From contig NZ_LMWH01000278.1 of NCBI RefSeq assembly GCF_001507435.1, positions 62,001-126,000 on the forward strand: a stretch of 64,000 nucleotides of DNA, in the 5' to 3' direction. Position numbers and translations under genes: made by a program. This DNA is from Streptomyces sp. NRRL F-5122. GTDB lineage: Bacteria > Actinomycetota > Actinomycetes > Streptomycetales > Streptomycetaceae. The notes beneath the pieces are model-generated. The model did not search any database and was not told the DNA's origin. It was given only the letters and a program-made list of their open reading frames with translations. Positions 41,376-50,658 of the stretch are shown here, in pieces. The number at the start of each line of letters is the position of its first letter. Position 1 is the first letter of the stretch.

Positions 41376-43332
41376 GTGGACGCTTCGAATGAACTCCTTC
41401 GAAAGGCCGAGCCGTCGGCTCTGTTGTACCCGGACGGCATCGTCCGCTCACTCAACCGCGCGATGGCAACGGCACTCGACAGGTCGGCGGAACAATGTGC
41501 AGGCCGATACCTACGGGAGCTGTTGCCCGAGAGCCAGCGCAACGTGGTCGAGCGCATCGTGGCGCACGCCGGCAAGCATCGACTGGCCATGCAGGTGCTG
41601 GAGCTCCCCAGACAGGGCCGAGCATCCGTGGTCGCTCTCATCGAAGCGCGGCCGGTGACCTCCGCCGGAGGCGAGCAGCTGGTCTGGGTGCACTCACTGA
41701 ACGTGAGCAATGATCTCGGCAGTCTGCTAATCCGTTCCGACTGTCGGCGAGGTCCGCCGGCCTCGGCCTGTGCATGTACCTGCCGCAGGTACGTCAGATC
41801 GAGTGGCTGGGAGGCGCGCCCGCCGTGGCCGCGCTGTTCCCGGAGGGCTCGGTTTCCCTGCCCTGGCTGGTGCGTCACATCCACACCGACGATCGGCCTT
41901 CCCTGCGTCGGCTCCTGCACTCGGACAACAACCGGCGTTCCTGGACCACCTTGCGGTTTCAGGGCGACCAGGGTGACTGGCACCGTCTTGCCTGCCAAAC
42001 CCGTCGGATCCAACTCGGATACGAGGGTCCCGAGCAGATCTTCGGAATGATCCGCGACGACACCTGTGACGAGGCTCGCCGGCAGGAGATGGTGGCGGCG
42101 GTGGAGGCCCAGCGACGCCGGGCCGACGAGATCGCGGAATTCTCCTCGGCCCTCATCACCGCTTCCACCGAGCAGGAACTGCGACAGGTGGTCCTGACAC
42201 GACTCGCCGCGACCTTCGCCGGCACCGGCGCGGCACTGGCGCTCGTCGACGACGAGCACCTCTCGGTGTCCTCGGATGCCGGGCTTCCTTCCTGGCACGT
42301 CGACGCCCTGCACTGCCGCTCGCTGGACGAACAGGGTCCGCTGCCCCATGTGATCCGCACGGGTGAGCCGCTGTTCATCAGGAACCAGGAGGACCTTCTC
42401 AGCCGCTGGCCGAACGGCGATGCTGCGCCGCTGGCCTGGCCCGGCCCCGACGTCGCCATGTCGATCAGCCCCCTGGGCCTCGGCGGTGACCAGGCGCCCG
42501 GCGCCTGGGTGGTCACCTACGACAGCGGCCACCATCCGTCGCCGGACGAGAAAGCCTTCATATCACGCTGGCCGAACTCGCCGGCCAGGCGCTCGGGCGG
42601 ATCAGATCGCAGCAGGCCCGGCTCGAGCTGGCCACGGCAGTTCAAGATCACATGCTCCCGAAGTTGCCCGAGCATCTGCCCGGCCTGGAGGTCGCCGCCC
42701 GCTACCGACCCTGCCGTGCCGGGCTCGACATCGGCGGTGACTGGTACGACGCCTTCCTCATGACGGATGGTGCGATCGCCGTGGAGATCGGCGACGCCCA
42801 AGGGCACGACGTGGACGCGGCAGCCTTCATGGGACAGGTACGCAGCTCCATGCGAGCGCTCGCCGCGCACGAGCCGGACCCCTCGAGCGTGCTCACGCAC
42901 ACCAATCAACTGCTCATCGCGATGGGCGCGCCCCGGTTCGCCAGCTGCACGATGCTGCACATCGATCCCCACAGCGGACAGGTCACCGGGGCGAACGCCG
43001 GCCATGTGCCACTGCTTGCCGCACACCAGGACGGCAGTCACGAGATCCACGCGCTACCGGGCGGTCCTGTCCTGGGAATCCTGCCGAACGCCGATTATCC
43101 GGACGAGACCTTCACCCTCGACAGGGACACCGCGCTGGTCATGGTCACCGACGGCGTGGTCGAAGGGCCTGACCTCTCCCTGGACGCCGGACTGGAGCGC
43201 ACCGGAACACTGGCCGCCCAGGCCGTTCACGACGGACTGAGCGCCGACGAAACCGCTGATCTCGTCCTCGACGCCGCGGTCGCGTTGAACCACCCCGACG
43301 ATCTCGCCGTGCTGGTCGTCCGACGCATTTGA
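41376..43332 (+). pseudogene. frameshifted PAS-GAF-SpoIIE (PP2C) phosphatase
   Basis: The gene matches the intact 56063-58030 paralogue end to end but needs two frame changes. Frame one (MDASNELLRKAEPSALLYPD, to SLLI at ~41731) ends where the paralogue reads SLLIPFRLAAK. One base, probably a C in ATCCCG, is missing near 41732. Frame two (FRLSARSAGLGLCMYLPQVR through the GAF domain, ending DEKAFI) runs to ~42562, where another base is missing. Frame three (TLAELAGQALGRIRSQQARL, then the PP2C domain with LDIGGDWYDAF) runs to 43332. Each fragment is well conserved. Either a recent pseudogene or two single-base sequencing deletions. Confidence 0.8.
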
Positions 43333-43482
43333 TGGATTGCCGGGTCACGGACTCCGCACTGCCCTCGAATGGCCGGCCGACCACCTTGCCGCGCCATGGG
43401 TAGGGCGCAGCTCACCGCACGCTCTCAACAACTCCTGGCCTCGCCCGAAGCCGCGTGATCCAATGTGGGGCAATCGGGAATT

Positions 43483-43512
43483 CGACAAGTAACTTGGCAA
43501 AGTTACTTGTCG
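43483..43512. promoter_or_regulatory. operator-like 13-bp perfect palindrome before the MarR gene
   Basis: CGACAAGTAACTT (43483-43495), GGCA, AAGTTACTTGTCG (43500-43512). It ends 18 bases before the MarR start codon, and its A/T content stands out from its surroundings. Autoregulation of the MarR-MFS-hydrolase operon is the natural reading. Confidence 0.75.
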
Positions 43513-43530
43513 AGATCTAGGCTGAGGGCC

Positions 43531-44001
43531 ATGACCACGGACCCAGGACCGCAGCAGTCCGCAGCGACCGCGCAGCGGCTCAGTGATGCGATGAAACGGC
43601 TGCGCGCTCGACTGCGCGCGGAATCCGGGCAGCACTCGGTCGGCCTGACCCTCACACAGCTCGCGGTGCTGGGGAGCGTGGTGCGGGAAGGCCCGGTCAC
43701 CGCGGCCCGACTCGCCGCGCTGGAGCACGTCAGCCCGCAATCCATCGCGCAGAGTCTGGCGGTGCTCAAGGCCGCAGGGCTGGTCCACAGCGAGCCGGAC
43801 CCGCAGGACGGCCGCCGAAAGCTGATGAGCGCCGACCCCACCGCGACCCAACTGATCGACAACCTGCTCGCGGGGCGCGCCGCCTTCCTGACACGGGCCA
43901 TCGACCGAGTGGTCGCCGTGGAGGAGCGCCAGGACCTCGAGAAGGCCATCGTGTTGCTCGAACGCCTCGCCGCGGCCGACCTGAGTGACGGCGGCATATG
44001 A
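43531..44001 (+). CDS. MarR-family regulator of an efflux operon
   Basis: 156 residues from ATG 43531. The winged helix holds SVGLTLTQLAVLGSVVREGP, VSPQSIAQSLAVLKAAGLVH and SEPDPQDGRRKLMSADPTAT. It overlaps the transporter start by 4 nt. MarR repressors release DNA on binding phenolic or toxic ligands, so the operon probably responds to a small aromatic compound. Confidence 0.9.
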   Translation: MTTDPGPQQSAATAQRLSDAMKRLRARLRAESGQHSVGLTLTQLAVLGSVVREGPVTAARLAALEHVSPQSIAQSLAVLKAAGLVHSEPDPQDGRRKLMSADPTATQLIDNLLAGRAAFLTRAIDRVVAVEERQDLEKAIVLLERLAAADLSDGGI

Positions 44002-45413
44002 GGGCCGCCACCAGCCAGGCCGAGACAGAGGCGCGCGGTCACTCCCCCATGCCCTTCGCGTGGACGTTCACCACCCCGCTCTACCTGGGCTCAAGCCTCA
44101 ACCCGATCAACAGCTCCATCATCGCGACCGCGCTGGTCCCCATCGCCGCCGATCTGCACGTCTCGGTGGGCAGCACCGCCGCGCTGGTCTCCTCGCTCTA
44201 CCTGGCCAGCGCCGTCGCACAGCCAACGGCCGGCAAGTTGGCGGAAGTACTCGGCGCGCGCCGGATCTTTCTCTCCGGCATCGTGCTCGTGCTGCTCGGC
44301 GGTGTCTTCGGCGGCCTCGGCCAGAGCCTGGCGATGCTGACCGTCGCCCGGGTCCTGGTCGGCGTCGGCACTTCGGCCGCCTTCCCCTGCGCAATGGTCC
44401 TGATCCGGCGCCGCGCCGCGGAGGCAGGTCTCGACGCTCCACCGGGCGGGGTGCTGGGCGGCATCGCGATCGCGGGGATGGCCACCGCCGCCATCGGCCC
44501 GCCGATCGGCGGGCTGCTGGTGGGGGCCGCGGGTTGGCGCTGGGCGTTTCTGATCAACATCCCCGTCACCGCGATCGCCCTCACGATGAGCGTGCGCTGG
44601 CTGCCCAAGGATCCGGCGCGCGACCACGCGCGCACCGGCCTTCGTCAGGTCGCCGACCGGATCGACCTGCTCGGCATCATCGGATTCGCAGGATCGATGA
44701 GCGCGCTGGTCATCTTCCTGATGAGACTTCCGCAGGTCGAGTGGATCGCGCTCGCCACCTTCGTACTCGTCGCGGCCCCGACGGTCGTGTGGGAACTGCG
44801 CAGGCCCGCGCCGTTCTTCGACTTCCGCAGCCTCGCCGCCAACGGCCCCCTCACCCGCACCTATCTGCGCCAGGCACTCACCCTGCTCGGCGTCTACTCC
44901 GTGATGTACGGCATGACCCAGTGGATGGAGGCCGCCCACGGGATGTCCACCGTTACGGCGGGACTTCTGCTGCTGCCGATGGGAGCCGTATCGGCACTGC
45001 TCTCTCGACCGCTCGCCAGCCGCAATCTGGTGCGCGGCCCGCTGATCGCCTCGGCGATCACCATGCTGATCGGGTCGGCCGGCATCATGCTGCTCACCTC
45101 GCACAGCCCGGTGATCACGATCGTGCTGGTCTCCCTCGTCTTCGGCATCACGTCCGCCACCACCACGGTCGGCAACCAGACCGCCCTCTACCTCGCGGCA
45201 CCGCCCGACCAGATCGGCACCGCCTCCGGGCTGTTCCGGACGTTCGGATACCTCGGAACCATCACCTCGGCCGTGATCGGCAGCATCGTCTTCCGCGACG
45301 GGGCGAGCGACCACGGTCTGCACATCCTCGGCGTCGTGCTGGTCGCGGCGGGCTTCGCGGTCCTGCTGCTGACCGTCCTCGACCGCCGTTTGTCCTCGAC
45401 CAGCACTCGATGA
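43998..45413 (+). CDS. MFS drug-efflux transporter (DHA2/EmrB-like)
   Basis: 471 residues and about 14 helices. The N-terminal LNPINSSIIATALVPIAADL, then AVAQPTAGKLAEVLGARRIF and GPPIGGLLVGAAGWRWAFLI (motif C), are the signature of proton-driven multidrug exporters. Placement after a MarR gene with a strong palindrome supports an inducible efflux role. Confidence 0.9.
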   Translation: MRAATSQAETEARGHSPMPFAWTFTTPLYLGSSLNPINSSIIATALVPIAADLHVSVGSTAALVSSLYLASAVAQPTAGKLAEVLGARRIFLSGIVLVLLGGVFGGLGQSLAMLTVARVLVGVGTSAAFPCAMVLIRRRAAEAGLDAPPGGVLGGIAIAGMATAAIGPPIGGLLVGAAGWRWAFLINIPVTAIALTMSVRWLPKDPARDHARTGLRQVADRIDLLGIIGFAGSMSALVIFLMRLPQVEWIALATFVLVAAPTVVWELRRPAPFFDFRSLAANGPLTRTYLRQALTLLGVYSVMYGMTQWMEAAHGMSTVTAGLLLLPMGAVSALLSRPLASRNLVRGPLIASAITMLIGSAGIMLLTSHSPVITIVLVSLVFGITSATTTVGNQTALYLAAPPDQIGTASGLFRTFGYLGTITSAVIGSIVFRDGASDHGLHILGVVLVAAGFAVLLLTVLDRRLSSTSTR

Positions 45414-45481
45414 ACCGCGCCACGAACCGACCGACCAGCACCTCCAGCACCACTGAGAAACCCATCAAGGAGAACCTGCTC

Positions 45482-46078
45482 GTGAGCACCCCCGCACTTC
45501 CCGGCATCACCCCCGCGCGAACCGCCCTGCTCGCCATGGACTTCCAGAACGGGATCGTCCCTCTCGCCCCCGACTCGGACGCCCTCGTCGAGCGGGTCAA
45601 GGGCGCCATCTCCGACGTCCGCACCGCCGGTGGCACCGTCGGCTACGTCCGCGTCGGCTTCACCGAGGACGACTGGACCGCGGTCCCCGAGACCAACAAG
45701 ACCTTCTCAGGCGTCGCTGCGGCGAAGATGATGCACCACGAGGACCCTGCCACCCACATCGACGAGCGGATCGCACCGGAGGACGGCGACATCGTCGTTC
45801 GCAAGATCCGCTACGGCTCGGGGTCCACCACGGACCTCCACCGACAGCTCGCCGACCGGGACATCAACACCCTGGTGCTCGCCGGGATCAGCACCAGCGG
45901 CGTCGTCCTGTCCACGCTGATCGACGCGGCCGACCGCGACTATCGCGTCTTCGTCCTGTCCGACGGTGTGGCCGACCCCGACCCCGATATCCACCGCGTG
46001 CTGGTCGAGAAGGTGTTCCCGTCCCGGGCCCACATCATCGACACCACGCAACTCCGCGCGTTGCTGCAGTCCGTCTGA
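45482..46078 (+). CDS. isochorismatase-family hydrolase lacking the catalytic cysteine
   Basis: 198 residues from GTG 45482, preceded by AAGGAG; an ATG at 45410 overlaps the transporter stop but lacks that site. TALLAMDFQNGIV supplies the Asp and VVRKIRYGSGST the Lys of the family. The usual Cys-containing loop reads LAGISTSGVVLSTLIDAADR, with Gly at the Cys position, as in true isochorismatases (EntB, PhzD) rather than amidases. Co-transcribed with efflux, so detoxification of an exported or incoming compound is possible. Confidence 0.85.
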   Translation: MSTPALPGITPARTALLAMDFQNGIVPLAPDSDALVERVKGAISDVRTAGGTVGYVRVGFTEDDWTAVPETNKTFSGVAAAKMMHHEDPATHIDERIAPEDGDIVVRKIRYGSGSTTDLHRQLADRDINTLVLAGISTSGVVLSTLIDAADRDYRVFVLSDGVADPDPDIHRVLVEKVFPSRAHIIDTTQLRALLQSV

Positions 46079-46106
46079 CGCGCGACGGCCCGACGGGCAT
46101 CGCGTC

Positions 46107-46141
46107 CGTGCCGCAGCGGCGGAAGTCGCGGCTGCGGCACG
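46107..46141 (+). terminator. hairpin after the isochorismatase-like gene
   Basis: CGTGCCGCAGC (46107-46117) and GCTGCGGCACG (46131-46141) pair perfectly over 11 bp with a 13-nt loop, 28 bases past the stop. It also faces the convergent phosphatase gene. Confidence 0.6.
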
Positions 46142-46573
46142 GGCGGAGGGGTGCACCACACCGGCCGCCACGCGGGGCGCGTGCCACATCGGCAACGCGA
46201 CTCCCGTCGGCACGGCGCTCACACGTCGGACAAGCTCGCCACTCGCCGGTCAGTCCTGGCGCAGCACGTTGCCCCAGTCGGAGGCAGCGAACAACAAGGC
46301 CCACCCATGGCGCCTGCGTAGGCCGGTACCGTCAACTCCCACCACTGCTGTGGCTTTCTCGGCCGACCAGGCGGTATGTCGACCGAGCCGTAGGAATCAA
46401 CCGCCAGGCGGTCACCGGCCCCTGAACCCTTTCCTTGCGCCCGCGCCGAACAAGTCATCCGCCGATCCGGGACCGTCATGCTCCCGTAGCCCCGCGCACG
46501 CGGCGGCGCCGAAGCCCTGCTCGACATGCGAAGGTGCGCAAGGGGAACCGTGCCTGGTGCCTGACTCGTCGGC
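46142..46573. other. no gene recognised
   Basis: Convergent intergenic region between the hydrolase terminator and the end of the phosphatase gene. Open frames exist but carry no recognisable features. Confidence 0.4.
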
Positions 46574-48712
46574 CTAGTCCTGATCGTCTTCACGGCGGAT
46601 GAGGATCAATGCCACGTCGTCGGTGCCGGCGGTGGTGCCGGGTGCCTGGCGGAGCAGCCCGTCGGCTATGGCGTCCGGTGGGGACCCGGCTGTTCGTTGC
46701 AGGTGGTCGGCGAGCCCGGCGAGGGAGACGTCGATGTCGGTCCCGGGGGTCTCGACCAGTCCGTCGGTGTAGAGCAGCAGAGCGCTGCCGGGCGGCAGCG
46801 GTGTCTCCATCGGTGTGTACCGGGCGCCCGGCTCGATGCCGAGAAGCGGTCCCGGTGGCACGTCGAGGATGGTGACCTGCCCCTCGGCATCCAGCAGCAG
46901 AGGCGGTGGATGACCTGCGGTGGCCAACACGGCGCGGTGGGTGGCGAAGTCGACGTGGGCGTAGAGGCAACTGGTGAAGAGCCCGGCGTCCAGGTCCGTG
47001 AGCAGCTTGTTGGCACGGGTGAGCACCTCGTCGGGGCGGGCGCCCGCGGTGGCGTGCACGGCGGTGCGTACTTGGCCCATGAGGGCGGCGGCGGTCACGT
47101 TGTGCCCCTGGACGTCGCCGATCGCGGCCGCGCAGCCGGAGTCGAGCCGGATGAGGTCGTAGAAGTCCCCCCCGATCTCCACTCCTCGGGTCGCGGGCCG
47201 ATAGCGCGCGGCGACCTGAAGTCCCGGGATCTCGGGCAGGGCTGTGGGGAGCAGCAAGTCCTGGAGCCGTCGGGCGAGTTGGTGTTGGGTGTCGTAGAGC
47301 TGGGCCCGGTCCAGTGCCTGGGCGAGCAGTCCCGACAGCGAGGTGAACAGGGTCCGGTAGCCGGAGCCGAACCGGTGCGGCTCACGGTAGCCGAACGCCA
47401 CACAGCCGACCGGTCGTCCCAAGGCCGTCAGGGGCATCATGGCGAAAGCGGACAAGCGACTGCGCGCCGACCAGCCGGAGAAGGCGTGGTCCATCTCCTG
47501 CGGACTCGAGAAGTACAACGCCTCCTGTTCCAGGATGCAGCGGGCGGCGGGGGTGGCGATGTCCACCAGGCGGCCGTCGATCATCCTGGTGGCCTCCTCG
47601 GTGAGTCCCCGGTGGCCGAGAAGTCGCAGCCTGGCCCCGTCCACCGTGAGGAGGGCAATGCCTTCGGCATCGAAAGCGGACATCACGGGACTGCACACGA
47701 TCTTGACGACGTCCTGCACCTCGACGGCCTGGCTCAGCACGGTGGCCAGTTGCATCAGGTGGTACAGAGACCCGACCCGGGTAGGGGCCTCGTCCGTCGT
47801 CGGCGTGAGTGCCGCGGCCTCGGTTGTGCGTGCCGGGATGCCTGAGGTCGCGGTCTCGGCGGGGGCCGCGGTGCGCTTGATACGGACGCTGATACCCGAG
47901 GCGCCGGGGAAGAGGCGGAAGGACAGCCAGACATCGGGGGGCCGCAGCGCGGTGAACGAGGTCGGCAGCCGGGTGAACAGAGCCCGTCGGTAGCTGTCCT
48001 CGTACACGAGATCGCTCAGCCAGGGCAGAGCCTCCCAGGGCACAGCCCCGATCAAGTCGCTTGTCGCAGTACCGAGGAGATCCGCGGCGGCGACGGTCGC
48101 GAAGGTGACCTCACCCTCCAGATTCATCCCCAGGCCGCCGCCGGGGAGCCTTTCCGCGAAGTGGGCACCCGCACGTGCCTCGTCTGCCCTGTAGTGGTTG
48201 GCTTCCTGCCGGGGGACGACGAGCGGCCGGCGGTGGGGCCGCACAGGGCGCCCGTCCTCGGCGCAGCGGTTGAGCAGTTTGCTCAGCCGGTGGGCCCCCG
48301 CGTCGACCACCGTCAGTTCCTCCGGAACGGGCTCGGGCGGGTGGGAGCCGGGCCAGAGAAGGTTGAGGACGCCCCACAAGGTGTCGCCAGTGACCAAGGG
48401 CGTGTCGACGACGGCGTACGGGTACGGCGCCGCGACGGCCGACTCGGGGTAGAGCAGTGCCCGCTCGTTCGGCCCCATCCAGATCTGCCGGCGTTCGCGC
48501 GCGGAACGGGCGATGGCGAAGTTCGACTGCAGCCAGATCCGTGTCCACGGGCCGACGTACTTGGCGGGGAAGCCGCTGAGGAGGGCCGCGAAAAGCATGG
48601 GCTCGCCCGGCGGGAGCAGCAGGAGCAGTCCGCCATGGGCGCCGCTCTCCTCGACCACCTGGTCGAAAAGCGGGACGAGTACCTCGGGCCCACGGCTGGA
48701 CAAGTCCGGCAT
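46574..48712 (-). CDS. GAF/PAS-SpoIIE (PP2C-type) serine phosphatase
   Basis: 712 residues from ATG 48712; in-frame ATGs at 48721 and 48751 are alternatives and none has a ribosome-binding site. The N-terminal ~150 residues look GAF-like, a PAS-like segment follows at ~190-290, and a GAF domain spans ~345-500. The SpoIIE phosphatase domain begins at ~515, with LQVAARYRPATRGVEIGGDFYDL carrying the metal Asp, AAIGDVQGHNVTAAALMGQV and LLYTDGLVETPG. Such proteins dephosphorylate anti-sigma-factor antagonists (STAS proteins). The A/T-rich DNA around the start is unusual here. Confidence 0.88.
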   Translation of the reverse strand: MPDLSSRGPEVLVPLFDQVVEESGAHGGLLLLLPPGEPMLFAALLSGFPAKYVGPWTRIWLQSNFAIARSARERRQIWMGPNERALLYPESAVAAPYPYAVVDTPLVTGDTLWGVLNLLWPGSHPPEPVPEELTVVDAGAHRLSKLLNRCAEDGRPVRPHRRPLVVPRQEANHYRADEARAGAHFAERLPGGGLGMNLEGEVTFATVAAADLLGTATSDLIGAVPWEALPWLSDLVYEDSYRRALFTRLPTSFTALRPPDVWLSFRLFPGASGISVRIKRTAAPAETATSGIPARTTEAAALTPTTDEAPTRVGSLYHLMQLATVLSQAVEVQDVVKIVCSPVMSAFDAEGIALLTVDGARLRLLGHRGLTEEATRMIDGRLVDIATPAARCILEQEALYFSSPQEMDHAFSGWSARSRLSAFAMMPLTALGRPVGCVAFGYREPHRFGSGYRTLFTSLSGLLAQALDRAQLYDTQHQLARRLQDLLLPTALPEIPGLQVAARYRPATRGVEIGGDFYDLIRLDSGCAAAIGDVQGHNVTAAALMGQVRTAVHATAGARPDEVLTRANKLLTDLDAGLFTSCLYAHVDFATHRAVLATAGHPPPLLLDAEGQVTILDVPPGPLLGIEPGARYTPMETPLPPGSALLLYTDGLVETPGTDIDVSLAGLADHLQRTAGSPPDAIADGLLRQAPGTTAGTDDVALILIRREDDQD

Positions 48713-49016
48713 AAAGTACATTATGTAACTAGTTGCAGATGAGTACAGCATCGCAGGCAGGCGGCAGGATCGGCCCGCGACGCGTCACAGGTCACCCCTG
48801 TCGGCGCACGTCAGCGCACTGTGTGCGTGCACACTCACGCGCACCTGCCCCTCCTCCCGTCCGATGGGAGCAGTTCCCCGGTCCCGCCTCGCCATCCGAT
48901 CGATGGCGACCTCTAGCCCGCGTCACGATTCAGAGCGTCAGGATCGGGCCGAGCCGCGAACGCTGCCGACATCCACCGCGACCACGTCGAGCGTTCACCG
49001 AACGACCGTCGGCGCG
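48713..49016. other. intergenic, A/T-rich promoter segment
   Basis: TACATTATGTA (48717-48727 region) followed by an imperfect GTAACTAGTTGC palindrome stands out in an otherwise G/C-rich gap. It probably holds the phosphatase promoter or a regulator site. No gene is apparent. Confidence 0.4.
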
Positions 49017-49547
49017 TCAGATGGTCATGTGACCGGCGACGAGCGCGCTTGCGAGCCGGGAGAGTTGGGAGCGTTCCGCATCCGTCAGATGCGCGGCGAG
49101 AGCGCGGATCTGCCGATCGACCTCAACAGCGCCCCGGCGGACCAGCTCATGCCCTTGCGGGGTCAGCGAGACCAGTACGGCGCGCCTGTCGTGGGGCGAG
49201 GCGGTACGACGCACGAGATCGCGGCGTTCGGCTCGGTCGACGAGGCCGGTCATGCTGGATTTGTCCAGCCCCAGGTGACGGGCGAGTTCCTGCATACCGG
49301 GCGTGCGGTCGCGCAGGACTCCGAGGAGCCGCAGTTGGATGATCGACAGCCCATGCTCCGCGGCGACCTTGCCCAGCGCGGCCTGCACCAAGAACGACAG
49401 TTGGGCCAGGCTGTCCACGACCCCGAGGTCCTCGACCTGTGCCGCCGCCCCTGTTCCGTCCCGACCCACCGGCGGAGGCGCAACCGCGTCAGGCGCGTCG
49501 GTGCGCCGTCGTGATGCCGAAGAGGCAGATGCGAGGTCGTCGGGCAT
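49017..49547 (-). CDS. MarR-family transcriptional regulator, divergent from an oxidoreductase
   Basis: 176 residues with a ~38-residue polar N-terminus. The winged helix holds LSIIQLRLLGVLRDRTPGMQ, ELARHLGLDKSSMTGLVDRA and VRRTASPHDRRAVLVSLTPQ. ATG 49547 follows GGATGGGG. A 16-bp palindrome lies between it and the quinone-oxidoreductase gene, so it probably represses that gene and itself. Confidence 0.9.
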   Translation of the reverse strand: MPDDLASASSASRRRTDAPDAVAPPPVGRDGTGAAAQVEDLGVVDSLAQLSFLVQAALGKVAAEHGLSIIQLRLLGVLRDRTPGMQELARHLGLDKSSMTGLVDRAERRDLVRRTASPHDRRAVLVSLTPQGHELVRRGAVEVDRQIRALAAHLTDAERSQLSRLASALVAGHMTI

Positions 49548-49592
49548 GTCCCCATCCTAGGCGATGTAGTACGCGACACGAACCACTTGCCC

Positions 49593-49633
49593 TAGTACGT
49601 GGCGCCAACTACTTTGATTGGTGCCACGTACTA
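49593..49633. promoter_or_regulatory. MarR-type operator with 16-bp arms
   Basis: TAGTACGTGGCGCCAA (49593-49608) and TTGGTGCCACGTACTA (49618-49633) are inverted with one mismatch around 9 bases. A half-site TAGTACGCG occurs at 49567-49575. It lies in the divergent promoter of the MarR gene and the oxidoreductase. Confidence 0.75.
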
Positions 49634-49684
49634 ATTGCGTGGCGGACCTTCCAGCAAACCCCGCCCTCCCCTGAAGGAGTCACG

Positions 49685-50647
49685 ATGCGTGCTGCCGTTG
49701 TCCGCTCGTTCGAGAATCCGCCACGCTACGAGGAATTCATCACCCCCAGGCCGACCGAGGGCCAGGTCCTGATCGACATGCTCGCCGCCGGCCTGCACCC
49801 CCGGGTCCGCTCCGGCGCCAATGGCACCCACTACACCAGCGACGGGCGTCTGCCCCTGATCCCCGGCGTCGACGGTGTGGGCAGGCTCGCCGACGGTCGG
49901 CGCGTGTACTTCGTGGCCGACGACGACGCTCCCGGAACGATGGCCGAACAGGCACTTCTCGACCCCCGCCGATCCGTCCCGCTGCCCGACGACGCCGACC
50001 CGGTGACCATCGCCGCCGCGATGAACCCCGCCATGTCCTCCTGGGTGGCGCTGCGCCGCCGGATCGAGTTCCGGCCCGGCCAGAGCATCCTGGTGCTCGG
50101 TGCGACCGGGAACGCCGGCCGGATGGCCGTGCAGATCGCCCGCCACCTGGGCGCGGACCGCATCGTCGCCGCAGGGCGCGACCCGAAGTGTCTGGAATTG
50201 CTCACCGCTCTCGGCGCCACCGACGTCGTCTCATTGGTGGGCGATCCGGTCCAGTCCGCCGACAAGCTCGGCGAGGCCGCCGCGGACGTCGACGTCGTCA
50301 TCGACTACACCTGGGGGGCTCCGACCGAACGGGCCATCCCCGCCCTGCTCACCCGCAGGACCGATCGCAGCGCTCCACTGGACTGGATTCAGATCGGCTC
50401 CATGGCCGGGCCGGACATCACTCTGCCCTCCTCCGTCCTCCGCGCGGCCAATCTGCGGATCATGGGCAGCGGGCAGGGCTCCGTCACCGCCGCCGGGATC
50501 ATCGCCGAACTGCCGTCCCTGATGACCGAAATCTCCAAGGGCACCCTCACCGTCGCCGCGTTGCCGCGTCCGCTGGCGCAGGTGGAAGAGGCATGGACCG
50601 CTCCCACCGAGCCCGGGCAGCGTGTTGTCCTCACCATCACCGCCTGA
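49685..50647 (+). CDS. quinone-oxidoreductase-like medium-chain dehydrogenase
   Basis: 320 residues from ATG 49685 with GAAGGAG. The N-terminal catalytic part (GQVLIDMLAAGLHPRVRSGA, IPGVDGVGRLADGRRVYFVA) lacks the structural zinc cysteines. The Rossmann motif SILVLGATGNAGRMAVQIAR binds NAD(P)H. Such enzymes reduce quinones or enones. MarR control from the divergent gene suggests a response to electrophiles. Confidence 0.88.
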   Translation: MRAAVVRSFENPPRYEEFITPRPTEGQVLIDMLAAGLHPRVRSGANGTHYTSDGRLPLIPGVDGVGRLADGRRVYFVADDDAPGTMAEQALLDPRRSVPLPDDADPVTIAAAMNPAMSSWVALRRRIEFRPGQSILVLGATGNAGRMAVQIARHLGADRIVAAGRDPKCLELLTALGATDVVSLVGDPVQSADKLGEAAADVDVVIDYTWGAPTERAIPALLTRRTDRSAPLDWIQIGSMAGPDITLPSSVLRAANLRIMGSGQGSVTAAGIIAELPSLMTEISKGTLTVAALPRPLAQVEEAWTAPTEPGQRVVLTITA

Positions 50648-50658
50648 GCGTCGCGGAC

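Noticed and set aside
40124..42535. Minus-strand open frame of 803 codons across the second Usp gene and the phosphatase pseudogene
   Set aside because: The opposite strand carries clear Usp and SpoIIE-phosphatase homology, and this translation has no recognisable domain.
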